Shown: piece after piece, positions 24,043-30,755 of the stretch | Numbering within the stretch: position 1 is the first letter of the stretch | Layout: each line of letters opens with the position of its first letter | Origin: a virus | DNA length: 30,755 bases | Virus record (IMG/VR): IMGVR_UViG_3300024262_000164 | Span: 1-30,755 of that record | Direction: 5' to 3' (one strand) | The notes under the pieces: generated by a model | Seen by the model: only the letters and a program-made list of their open reading frames with translations | Told to the model about the DNA's origin: nothing | Databases searched by the model: none | Position numbers and translations under genes: made by a program

Positions 24043-24255
24043 TTAACCTATAACACGCTCCAAAACATAAGCGCCGGAGATGCCTTTCAACCATACCACG
24101 GGCGTGTGGCCGCTAAGAATTTCGGCGGGATACTTCACGGTTGTTTCTATTTTTGCGCCAAAATCTTTTACAACAGTCACGGACGACCCCACCGGATGTC
24201 TCAAATTAAACGCGTCAACCTTGCTTTGTATAACTTCTTTAGATTCTCGAACCAT
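24043..24255 (-). CDS. Small hypothetical protein
   Basis: A 70-residue protein MVRESKEVIQSKVDAFNLRH... then a beta-barrel-like VGSSVTVVKDFGAKIETTVKYPAEIL... PVVWLKGISGAYVLERVIG. The second half looks like a small SH3-like barrel. ATG 24255 has AAGGAGG upstream. Accessory gene in the packaging module; no named family. Confidence 0.6.
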   Translation of the reverse strand: MVRESKEVIQSKVDAFNLRHPVGSSVTVVKDFGAKIETTVKYPAEILSGHTPVVWLKGISGAYVLERVIG

Positions 24256-24312
24256 AAAGCCTCCTTTTTTTTTCATTCATCATTTTTACCCCGTGAAACC
24301 TTTCTTTTTCTG

Positions 24313-24393
24313 TTTCACTGGGGCGATGTTGAACGTTCGATGTTGGACGTTCATCTTTTTTTTTCCGACCTCCGATTACCGACCTCCGACCTC
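24313..24393. repeat. GTTCGAT heptamers plus AGGTCAG-family repeat R6
   Basis: Upstream of the small protein at 24043, GTTCGAT-type units (24325-24355) adjoin degenerate AGGTCGG units (24364-24393). The latter encode the last residues (EVGGR) of the putative small terminase. Confidence 0.75.
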
Positions 24394-25116
24394 TATCTCT
24401 ATCTCATCCATCCTGGCAAACTCATCGAACAAATCCTCTGTTTTTGAAATCAACAGGTTTATCACGGCCTGGGTGTGTTCTAAGTTCCCCCCGGCCAGCC
24501 GGATCAGGTCCCTTGCGATGCTTCGGAACGCATGGTTCATCCCGGCCATCAGCGCGCCGGCTTTAATGGCCTGCTCGGTTTCCACCTGGTTGCGGTCGAG
24601 CAGGTTCTTTTTCATTACGTCCAGTTTGAGGGTGGTTTCTTCCAGCTTGGCGGACAGCATTTTCAATTCCTGCTCTTGTTTTGAGCGGATCATCCGGGTG
24701 GATTCAATGTCGTATTCGACCTGGTGGGGCTTGACCAGGCCGATTTTGCTTATATATGATTTTACCTGACTTTCCAGCACGGATCCGTCCGACTCTATTT
24801 TCAACAGGCCGTTTTTTACATCCTGATACAATTTGCCCTGGCTGATTTTATACCCCAGGCGTTTTAAATATTTAAGCACTTCGGACCGGTTTTCAAACGA
24901 CGGCTCCGCCTCCCCGGCCAAACAGACGGCCAACATCTTAGACGCCTTGTCAAATGCCTTCAGATTCGCCTCGGAAGGCTCCTTCTCCACCGCCTTCCGG
25001 GCCGTATCCTTGGCCGTCTCTAGTAATTTTATATCACTATCCGGCACTTTTTCCCCTATCCTCTTTTTCCGATCTCTGACCTCAGACCTCTGACCTCTAT
25101 TCCCTTCCTCATCCAC
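24376..25116 (-). CDS. Putative terminase small subunit
   Basis: A 246-residue helical protein located before the large terminase. The segment RSEVLKYLKRLGYKISQGKLYQDVKNGLL (~77-105) is a good DNA-binding wHTH of the Nu1/small-terminase style; a long coiled coil follows (RMIRSKQEQELKMLSAKLEETTLKL). The first ~17 residues from GTG 25116 (GNRGQRSEVRD) are heptamer-repeat sequence. GTG 25047, preceded by AGGGGAAAAA and 9 bases after the upstream stop, is a plausible true start. It would recognise the packaging site; assigned from HTH and position. Confidence 0.6.
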   Translation of the reverse strand: MDEEGNRGQRSEVRDRKKRIGEKVPDSDIKLLETAKDTARKAVEKEPSEANLKAFDKASKMLAVCLAGEAEPSFENRSEVLKYLKRLGYKISQGKLYQDVKNGLLKIESDGSVLESQVKSYISKIGLVKPHQVEYDIESTRMIRSKQEQELKMLSAKLEETTLKLDVMKKNLLDRNQVETEQAIKAGALMAGMNHAFRSIARDLIRLAGGNLEHTQAVINLLISKTEDLFDEFARMDEIEIEVGGR

Positions 25117-25331
25117 GCCCGCATCTTCCCGGTCTCCATGGCCACCGCAACACTCACCGACGGCAGCATCTCATCCGGATCCACGATCACAAAAACCCGA
25201 AACCTGCCGAGTTTAAAATAATACTCTTTTTTCCGCACAGGGCGTCTCGTGGGCGTAAACTCATGATGATATGTGGCCCCTCTGCGGGTGCTCTGCATAT
25301 CCCCAAGCACATAACGAAAAATTTTCTCCAT
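25056..25331 (-). CDS. Small hypothetical protein ending in repeat-derived residues
   Basis: A 91-residue protein MEKIFRYVLGDMQSTRRGATYHHEF... EYYFKLGRFRVFVIVDPDEMLP. It ends EVRGLRSEIGKRG, coded by heptamer repeat R7, so its natural C-terminus was probably replaced or extended. ATG lies one base after the HNH gene stop, with GGGGG upstream. Function unknown. Confidence 0.55.
   Translation of the reverse strand: MEKIFRYVLGDMQSTRRGATYHHEFTPTRRPVRKKEYYFKLGRFRVFVIVDPDEMLPSVSVAVAMETGKMRAWMRKGIEVRGLRSEIGKRG
25070..25098. repeat. Heptamer repeat R7 at a gene junction
   Basis: Four units coding in two frames at once: the C-terminus of the 91-residue protein and the N-terminus of the long form of the small terminase. 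Both frames read RGQRSEV-like residues, as expected for a 7-bp unit. Confidence 0.85.
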
Positions 25332-25332
25332 T

Positions 25333-26148
25333 TCATACCCCCGTTTCTTTTATTTTCTCAAACATTTTGACTTCCATCTTCACCATGGCCAATATGCTCG
25401 GTTTTAATGACGCCGACGCGTCTTTATAGCCGTGCTTATTCAATCTCAACAACTCCGCCCGGGATACCAGCATTAAATTGTCGGGATCATCACAGTTGAG
25501 CTTATCGCCGTCCCTAAAACACACGGCAAACCCGTCCGGTACCGGACCGTACGCCTGCTCCCATGTGTGGACATGCTTAAACTTCCACCGGGTCGGCCGG
25601 TTAAAATTATGATCCCACTCCGCGACTTTTATCAAAACGTATCCGTCCTTTAAGCAGATCCGCTCCGAACCGAGCGGCTTTCGGTTCGGCGGTACACTTC
25701 CTTTTTTAAAACTCGTCTTGTTCGCGCCCGTAAGACCCTGGCCTTTAGTTCCGTGATTCCAGGGTTTGTGGCCTTTTGGGAAATGGCCGGTTCTTCCGGA
25801 TGTAAAACCCCGGTTATGGACAGCCGTTTTAATTTGATCCCAGGTCATATGGGTATTGAATTTATCATTAAAAATTATTCTAAGCTCGGTAACAGAACGG
25901 CCCTTATATTCTTTTCTAAGGAATTCAACCTGCCCTGGCGTAAACAGCCGAAGCCGGTTGACTAATCGATCCTTGTGCGCCCGCCCGCACCTGATCTTAT
26001 GATTTTTAAGCGCAGCGTTAATGCTTCCTTCGCCTTGTTTTGATTTGAAATGCTTATTAAACGCCTTTGTCAGGTCCCCGACAGTCATAGACGGATATCC
26101 TGCTCTCAAAAAATCGAGGTGATCGGTTGTGTATTTAAATCTCTTCAC
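25333..26148 (-). CDS. HNH endonuclease with two N-terminal DNA-binding repeats
   Basis: A 271-residue protein. Residues ~5-60 and ~68-120 are two copies of a HTH-like module (F/YT..L.FLR..Y....V..L...FN..F......I..A..N). The HNH nuclease is at ~190-232: KHVHTWEQAYGPVPDGFAVCFRDGD...NLMLVSRAE, the His-Asn type common in phage homing-like enzymes. GTG start, overlapping the upstream gene by 14 bases. It could be a free-standing homing endonuclease or a helper for packaging; no nearby intron or split gene supports the former. Confidence 0.8.
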   Translation of the reverse strand: MKRFKYTTDHLDFLRAGYPSMTVGDLTKAFNKHFKSKQGEGSINAALKNHKIRCGRAHKDRLVNRLRLFTPGQVEFLRKEYKGRSVTELRIIFNDKFNTHMTWDQIKTAVHNRGFTSGRTGHFPKGHKPWNHGTKGQGLTGANKTSFKKGSVPPNRKPLGSERICLKDGYVLIKVAEWDHNFNRPTRWKFKHVHTWEQAYGPVPDGFAVCFRDGDKLNCDDPDNLMLVSRAELLRLNKHGYKDASASLKPSILAMVKMEVKMFEKIKETGV

Positions 26149-26389
26149 GTTTTTCTATACCAAGCATGGCCGGGAATTTATCAATGAGACCCTCGTTAAA
26201 AGCCTTCGCGGCTTCGACGGAAACCCTGGCGTTTTGTATTATCTGGCTGGCAATACCGCTCATGGATTTTGCGCGCGCGATTTCTTTTTCAAAAGCCTCT
26301 CCCTTCAGGTCGTTGTCGTTTAAACGTTCCATTTGTTCAAATAAATGGTTGTTCAAATCGATCATTTTATTCTTTGTATTGTTTTTCAT
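26135..26389 (-). CDS. Small helical hypothetical protein
   Basis: An 84-residue protein MKNNTKNKMIDLNNHLFEQMERLNDNDL... AKSMSGIASQIIQNARVSVEAAKAF. ATG 26389 with GGAGGG upstream is chosen; the Shine-Dalgarno overlaps the last codons of the primase, whose stop is one base before this ATG. Similar small helical proteins are frequent next to phage replication genes, but their function is unknown to me. Confidence 0.65.
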   Translation of the reverse strand: MKNNTKNKMIDLNNHLFEQMERLNDNDLKGEAFEKEIARAKSMSGIASQIIQNARVSVEAAKAFNEGLIDKFPAMLGIEKREEI

Positions 26390-26390
26390 T

Positions 26391-27866
26391 TTACCCTCCA
26401 AAAATATTATCCCCGGTAATTTTTCCCTCCGGATGCGCGGAAATAAAACTGAAAACCTCGGGCGTTAAAAACACCAGCGCCGAAATCCGCTTGTAAATTT
26501 CCCAGTTCTGCTGCTGCCACGTCACCGGCGCCGCAATATACGTTCGCTTCGGCGAGTTATGAACCACCACCGGATGCCGCCGCAACAACCCCGCCAACTC
26601 TTCCACCGCCGGTCCCTCTGTCCTCTGTCCTCTGTCCTCTGTCTTCTGATTTCCGACCTCCGACCTCTGACCTCTGTTCCCTTCAACACCCCCAGGTATT
26701 TCGCGTCCCTTCTTCTGATCATTCAAAAGCAAACCTCCAACCCCCCACGCCGAGGGAAGCCCGGCGCTGATCCACGCCTTAATGTCGATTCCAGCCTGAA
26801 ACGCCTCCCCCGGATCCGTGCCCTCGGGCACCGGCCAGGTTTTGGCCTGGTGAAATTCATCTTTCCACCACTTCATAGCCTTGGCGCCGGCGTCATCAAA
26901 ATCCTGGGCCAGTAAAATAACCGCCGCATTCCGCAGTTTTTCCATTAATTGTTCGCCGGGCTTGGCGGATGCGGATCCTAACGCCAAGACCGAACACACC
27001 CCCCCGCCCCTCGAGTGGCACATCTCCCCGTCCAGCTCCGCCTCGAGTACTAAAACCGCGCGGTGATCAGCGGAAATATACATCATATCCATACAGGATC
27101 CGGGTAACACGTAATATCTGGGCGGATTCTCCTCGGGTCTGCGGATCCGGATCCTTCTGACCTCTGACCTCTGACCTCCGATCTCTGGAATTACAAGCCC
27201 CCTGGGGATCCATAATTTCTTTTTCACCATCGTCCCGGTTTTATTTTCCTTCATCACCGTGGCCAGCCCCCATGTCTCCCTGGGGCGCCACAGATCCCGG
27301 CCGTCTCTGCCGGGATTCCATCCCAGACGAAAATTTTTAACCGTATCGAGACAAATTCCCCGATCGAGTAGCCAGGCGAGCTGCTCGTCATTCTCCAACA
27401 ACTGATCATGTGCCCAGGTGACCAGCTTCTCCGCCTGCAGGCGCCAAACATCCGGAGGAAGCTCCGATTGTTTTTCTTTTTTTTCCTGACCTCTGATCTC
27501 TGACCTCTGACCTCTAATCTTTTCACCCGGCGCCCTGGGCGTCCGGTATTGATAAGTATTGTCACACATTCCCGAATCCGGCAGCCCGATACCCGCCCGG
27601 ACCGCCAGGCGTTTCACGGCATCCGTAAACGATACCCCGGATTTTCGCGTAACAAATTCAACAACATCCCCGCCCGCACCACACCCAAAACAATAAAATA
27701 TCTGTTTTTCAGCAGACACCGAGAAAGACGGCGTTTTTTCATTATGAAACGGGCACGATCCAAAAAAATCAACGCCGGTTTTTTTCAACTCAACACACTC
27801 GGATATCACGTCGACAATATTCACCGCCGATTTGATTTCGGCTATTTTCTCATCAGATATGTGCAT
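26391..27866 (-). CDS. DnaG-like primase (CHC2 zinc finger + Toprim)
   Basis: A 491-residue protein. The zinc finger is at ~35-70: CPFHNEKTPSFSV then FYCFGCGAGGDVVEF (C38, H41, C59, C62). The Toprim core includes VLVLEAELDGEMC (271-283; catalytic Glu275) and ILLAQDFDDAGAKA (317-330; DFD). No helicase domain is present. Three separate AGGTCAG-repeat inserts lie at residues ~117-127, ~229-237 and ~397-417, all outside the catalytic motifs. ATG is one base after the BRO gene stop. It would make RNA primers for phage replication; a second primase-helicase is encoded upstream. Confidence 0.88.
   Translation of the reverse strand: MHISDEKIAEIKSAVNIVDVISECVELKKTGVDFFGSCPFHNEKTPSFSVSAEKQIFYCFGCGAGGDVVEFVTRKSGVSFTDAVKRLAVRAGIGLPDSGMCDNTYQYRTPRAPGEKIRGQRSEIRGQEKKEKQSELPPDVWRLQAEKLVTWAHDQLLENDEQLAWLLDRGICLDTVKNFRLGWNPGRDGRDLWRPRETWGLATVMKENKTGTMVKKKLWIPRGLVIPEIGGQRSEVRRIRIRRPEENPPRYYVLPGSCMDMMYISADHRAVLVLEAELDGEMCHSRGGGVCSVLALGSASAKPGEQLMEKLRNAAVILLAQDFDDAGAKAMKWWKDEFHQAKTWPVPEGTDPGEAFQAGIDIKAWISAGLPSAWGVGGLLLNDQKKGREIPGGVEGNRGQRSEVGNQKTEDRGQRTEGPAVEELAGLLRRHPVVVHNSPKRTYIAAPVTWQQQNWEIYKRISALVFLTPEVFSFISAHPEGKITGDNIFGG
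26612..26678. repeat. Heptamer repeat R8 in the DnaG-like gene
   Basis: About nine units (AGGTCAG, AGGACAG, AGGTCGG variants) encoding residues ~397-420 in a linker. Confidence 0.9.
27154..27187. repeat. Heptamer repeat R9 in the DnaG-like gene
   Basis: About 4.5 units encoding residues ~229-237, just before the Toprim domain. Confidence 0.9.
27486..27518. repeat. Heptamer repeat R10 in the DnaG-like gene
   Basis: About 4.5 units encoding residues ~117-127, between zinc finger and core. Confidence 0.9.
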
Positions 27867-27867
27867 T

Positions 27868-28716
27868 TTAATTAACGTTTTCTACTTCTTTAATATTTTT
27901 CACCAAACCAATTCCAATATAGGAATAAGTTCCGCTTTTACTTCTTTCAAAATGATCGGCCACCATAGTCCCAAACCTTTTTTGAGATGGTAATTCTCTC
28001 ACTTTATATTTTTTGGGAAACCAAGAACAAAACTCGTTATATAAATCTGATGCGCTCGTTTTGGCATCAACATGTAAAAAACATTTTTCTTCAACAAAAT
28101 CAGCCAAAACAGACCTGGTGAATCTTTTATATTTTATCCGTTTCGGAGGAGGAAGCCGGTAATCCTTATCTGGATTTATGGAATTTTCTACAAAATCTTT
28201 GACTTCCAAAAGATCAAGCACATCTATACCGGTGCTTTTTTCAACAACTTTATTTGTCATCATTCGCCCAATATCACCATTAAACCCGAAAGCCCTGACC
28301 ATCTTCATGGTTTGCTTTACACGAAAAGCAATCTCGGCCAATTGTGGTCTTGATATAACAGTTTCATTTATAGCTTTTTCTTCTGGAATTTCATAATAAC
28401 CGTTCTTGCGGATCGACGGCAGGACATCATTGGTAATCCATTTTTTAAACTTTTTGGCTTCAGGTTTGTTTGATCGAATAATAAAAGTGTAAAGACCGGG
28501 TTCGTTCATGAGATACATTTCTTGCGATCTACCAGAGATGTCGTTAATTTTTTTAACTACACAATCATCAGGGTCCAATTTCGAAACAGCCCTATTAATA
28601 TTTTCCAAACCCAAAACTTCACAAACATCCTTTACAACCCACCACGGCAACCCATTGTCATCTTTAATAATTCTTACGTTTTGCGACTCATAAGAAAAAG
28701 GCATTATACTCTCCAT
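27868..28716 (-). CDS. BRO-N antirepressor-like protein with primase-type C-terminal domain
   Basis: A 282-residue protein. Residues ~5-108 are a BRO N-terminal domain: WWVVKDVCEVLGLEN, VSKLDPDD, MYLMNEPGLYTFIIRSNKPEAK and FKKWITNDVLPSIRKNGYY. Residues ~205-273 match the C-terminus of the D5-type protein upstream: FGTMVADHFERSKSGTYSY against FGGMMVKKFKRSKSGTYRY, then G.GL. ATG 28716 is chosen for AAAGGAG six bases upstream; an ATG at 28752 lies in the spacer repeat. BRO-N domains bind DNA and act as phage antirepressors; the C-terminus suggests action at the same site as the replicative helicase. Confidence 0.85.
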   Translation of the reverse strand: MESIMPFSYESQNVRIIKDDNGLPWWVVKDVCEVLGLENINRAVSKLDPDDCVVKKINDISGRSQEMYLMNEPGLYTFIIRSNKPEAKKFKKWITNDVLPSIRKNGYYEIPEEKAINETVISRPQLAEIAFRVKQTMKMVRAFGFNGDIGRMMTNKVVEKSTGIDVLDLLEVKDFVENSINPDKDYRLPPPKRIKYKRFTRSVLADFVEEKCFLHVDAKTSASDLYNEFCSWFPKKYKVRELPSQKRFGTMVADHFERSKSGTYSYIGIGLVKNIKEVENVN

Positions 28717-28977
28717 AATTAACTCCTTTCGTTTAAAATTTATTAATTTCAATGGTCCAAAATCTATTTTTTTATTATTATTAAATACTTACACACATTC
28801 TTTTTATATATTTGGATGATAGAGGGGTTAATGTACATAAAACCGAAAAGTTTTTTCTATATAACGTTTTTTCGACTTCTATACATTAACCCCCTGATCG
28901 TCCACCACCGCAGCCGCAACCATGTATAACGTACCCAAAAAATTACAAAATTATATTTTGGACCATCGAGCCCCATT
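28717..28977. promoter_or_regulatory. AT-rich spacer with nested inverted repeats, replication-origin candidate
   Basis: No gene is seen. ATGGTCCAAAAT (28752-28763) and its exact complement ATTTTGGACCAT (28955-28966) bracket the region. Inside, GGGGTTAATGTA (28824-28835) and TACATTAACCCC (28882-28893) form a second perfect pair. Between them are two direct GTTTTTTC copies 17 bases apart. It lies between two genes sharing a wHTH-like domain. It could be origin, operator or both; the BRO promoter must also lie here or further upstream. Confidence 0.5.
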
Positions 28978-30687
28978 CTACTCACTTTCCCATCCGGCCA
29001 ATAGTCCAACCCCAAAATACCGATACGTTCCGGATTTTGACCGTTTGAATTTTTTCACCATCATACCACCAAATTTTTTCTGGGAGAGTACCTTCTTGGA
29101 CACGTTGATTTCCCACCACTCCCCGAACCGGGCATATAATTCCTTGGCTGTGGTTTCCATGTTGGGACCCTCAATACAACACTCATTTAAAAAATGTCCG
29201 AGGAGATCCTGATCCGCCCGGTATTCCCGGGTGGCGTCGATCACCACGGCCGGCGGCGCCAACCCGACCCGCTGCCATTCCAGACACCCGCGCACCAGCC
29301 AGGCCAGGATCCCCGACGCCTCATTAAGAAGTTTTTCATCCAGGTGTTTATCGGCCGGCCGCTCGTTAAATTTTTCCGGCTTTCTTAAAATAAATGAGAG
29401 TTCAAACGGTATTAAATGGACCCTTTCCCAAAATGCAAAATCGTCATCAGCAACATCAGGTTTGGAATTTGTCATTAAAACTAAAGTGTGTGTTGGTTTG
29501 AATTTAGACTCGTATTTATCGTGTGGATGCCTGCCTTTTAGTGTGTCCCCACCCGTGAGCCACTTGACCCGGGACGTGGAAAACCGCCGTCCCTGGTCGG
29601 TCTCGGACGCGAACGCGATTCGCAGGCCTCTTAATGACATAATATCCGGAGATGGCCCGGAAGAGTTTTTAACTCTACCTTGGTCTAATAACATATCTGA
29701 TTGAACGGGCGCCGAATAGTCCCCTAAAATTGTGGATATGGTTTCAATAATAGTGCCCTTCCCGTTCCATCCCTGGCCATACAAAACAGGTAAGAAGTGC
29801 TCAACGGTTAATCCTAAAATCCCATAACCAAATAATCTTTGGATATAATCGACCAAAAGTGGGTGTTCTTTAATCACCGGCTCTTGGTTTTTATCATTCG
29901 CACTTTTAATTATCACCAAAACCTGTTTTAAAAACATTTCCCAGTTTGGCGCGGGCGTATCAATACCTGTAAACTCGAACGGGCTGGCCTTTGAAATCAG
30001 ATCCTCCGGACGGCCATCGCGCAGCTCCCCGGTTCTCAGATCGATCACCCCGTTCGCACATCCCAGTAACCAAGGGTTTACATCCAGCTCATCCCCCTTA
30101 ATAGCGATCTGGTTTGAAATATTGGTATGCGCGAATTTCAACGTATTGGTCCGCCCCCGCTCCGACCGCAGCCGGCCCACGCGTTTATAAATAGACGCCT
30201 GGCCATCTTGTAATTTTCCCACCAATTCTTTATCTTTATTTTCAATGGCCTTGCCGATTTTACCCTGCATCCGCGCCGCCTCGTCCAAATATTCCCGGGC
30301 AACATTCTCCACCGCCGCCCGGGATCTGTCCATAATATCCCGCTCCCAATAATGCCCCGCCCAGGACAGCCACTCATCTGATGATTTGCTGAAAAGAAAC
30401 TGATCTTTACCCAGCGCCGCAAAGAGCATCCCGTCCCCCAGCTCGTTGGCATACAAACATTCCTGCACAAACCTGGACGTGATCTCCGGAGGCCCCGGTT
30501 TTTTCTCCGCCGCCAGCTTCTTATCCAACTCCCGCTTCCGAGCCTCCACCTTCTCGATCATAGACCGGGCGCCGGCGTCATCCCCGCCACTACCACCGGC
30601 GCCATGGCCTTCCCGGCCCTCACCGTTCTCCGGATTAATATCTCGCCCGCCGCTGCCCGGCGTATGTCCCCGATCATCACCGCTCAA
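28978..30687 (-). CDS. Phage/plasmid primase-helicase (D5/P4 family, SF3 helicase)
   Basis: A 569-residue protein. After a disordered Gly/Glu-rich ~60 residues comes a D5_N-like region (~100-290: DEWLSWAGHYWERD, then PWLLGCANGVIDLRTGELR). The SF3 ATPase follows: Walker A GQGWNGKGT at 304-312, Walker B LRIAFASET at 355-363, motif C LVLMTNSKPD at 402-411, then FWERVHLIPF. The last ~70 residues are a winged-helix-like domain (AKELYARFGEWW... FGGMMVKKFKRSKSGTYRYFGVGL) shared with the BRO protein. The start is a TTG with a weak AAAAGAG; an internal ATG at residue 43 is an alternative. It unwinds DNA at the origin. Confidence 0.88.
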   Translation of the reverse strand: MSGDDRGHTPGSGGRDINPENGEGREGHGAGGSGGDDAGARSMIEKVEARKRELDKKLAAEKKPGPPEITSRFVQECLYANELGDGMLFAALGKDQFLFSKSSDEWLSWAGHYWERDIMDRSRAAVENVAREYLDEAARMQGKIGKAIENKDKELVGKLQDGQASIYKRVGRLRSERGRTNTLKFAHTNISNQIAIKGDELDVNPWLLGCANGVIDLRTGELRDGRPEDLISKASPFEFTGIDTPAPNWEMFLKQVLVIIKSANDKNQEPVIKEHPLLVDYIQRLFGYGILGLTVEHFLPVLYGQGWNGKGTIIETISTILGDYSAPVQSDMLLDQGRVKNSSGPSPDIMSLRGLRIAFASETDQGRRFSTSRVKWLTGGDTLKGRHPHDKYESKFKPTHTLVLMTNSKPDVADDDFAFWERVHLIPFELSFILRKPEKFNERPADKHLDEKLLNEASGILAWLVRGCLEWQRVGLAPPAVVIDATREYRADQDLLGHFLNECCIEGPNMETTAKELYARFGEWWEINVSKKVLSQKKFGGMMVKKFKRSKSGTYRYFGVGLLAGWESE

Positions 30688-30755
30688 ATTATTAGTCTCT
30701 TTTCATTTTTACATTTCATTTTAAAAATTTAACACACCCAAACCCCGCGCTGAAG
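30688..30755. other. Window edge, no complete gene
   Basis: Sixty-eight AT-rich bases upstream of the primase-helicase. On the minus strand a short frame reaches a double stop (TAA TAA) two bases before the TTG start; it could be the tail of a gene cut by the window edge. Confidence 0.3.

Noticed and set aside
1-30755. Diversity-generating retroelement acting on the fibre genes
   Set aside because: No reverse transcriptase and no template/variable repeat pair with adenine-specific changes was found in the window.
1-30755. Integrase, repressor, lysis genes or attachment sites
   Set aside because: I looked for tyrosine/serine recombinase, holin, endolysin and CI-like signatures and saw none; prophage status remains inferred.

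Overview
The window looks like the replication, packaging, head, tail and tail-fibre modules of a tailed (siphovirus-type) phage or prophage. Every gene I accept reads on the minus strand, so the phage order runs from the right edge to the left edge. No integrase, repressor, lysis gene, tRNA or rRNA is visible. Either this is the middle of a prophage or the contig lacks those modules. The host cannot be proven from the sequence. The abundance of AGGTCAG-type heptamer repeats and GGGCAGG-type REP hairpins, in a moderately GC-rich genome with good Shine-Dalgarno sites, resembles what I know from deltaproteobacterial (Desulfobacterota) genomes; that is an inference.

Layout in transcription order (right to left). 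(1) Replication, 30.7-25.1 kb: a D5/P4-type primase-helicase, an AT-rich spacer with nested inverted repeats (origin candidate), a BRO-N antirepressor-like protein whose C-terminus copies that of the primase-helicase, a DnaG-like CHC2/Toprim primase, a small unknown, an HNH endonuclease and a small unknown. (2) Packaging, 25.1-21.9 kb: putative small terminase, two small unknowns, GpA-type large terminase, then two small genes. (3) Head, 21.1-14.4 kb: a long hairpin ending in a T tract directly before a gpW-like joining protein, lambda-type portal, prohead protease with an internally initiated scaffold, two tandem decoration-protein paralogues, Mu gpT-like major capsid protein, and head-completion proteins. 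(4) Tail, 14.3-8.2 kb: tail terminator-like protein, tail tube, a G/GT-type chaperone pair with a programmed -1 frameshift signal, a basic morphogenesis protein, tape measure and a small minor tail protein. (5) Tail tip and cargo, 8.2-0 kb: a hub protein carrying a beta-propeller, a fibre-like protein, a tandem discoidin-like protein, two small proteins, and a glycosyltransferase fused to a methyltransferase.

The most unusual property is the density of short repeats. A heptamer repeat (AGGTCAG on the coding strand) occurs at ten loci. Nine lie in or at the ends of coding regions, always in the stop-free orientation, and sit in linkers or termini of otherwise normal proteins. Different inverted-repeat spacers, most built from other 7-9 bp units, occupy almost every gene junction from 8.6 to 16.3 kb. 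REP-like hairpins lie at two junctions and, in frame, inside the glycosyltransferase. Three unrelated virion genes end in Ser-Pro-Ser-Val/Ala repeats.

Other notable signals are the A AAA AAC frameshift site joining the two tail chaperone frames through a CxxC...CxxC segment, the nested scaffold start, and the domain shared between the two replication genes.
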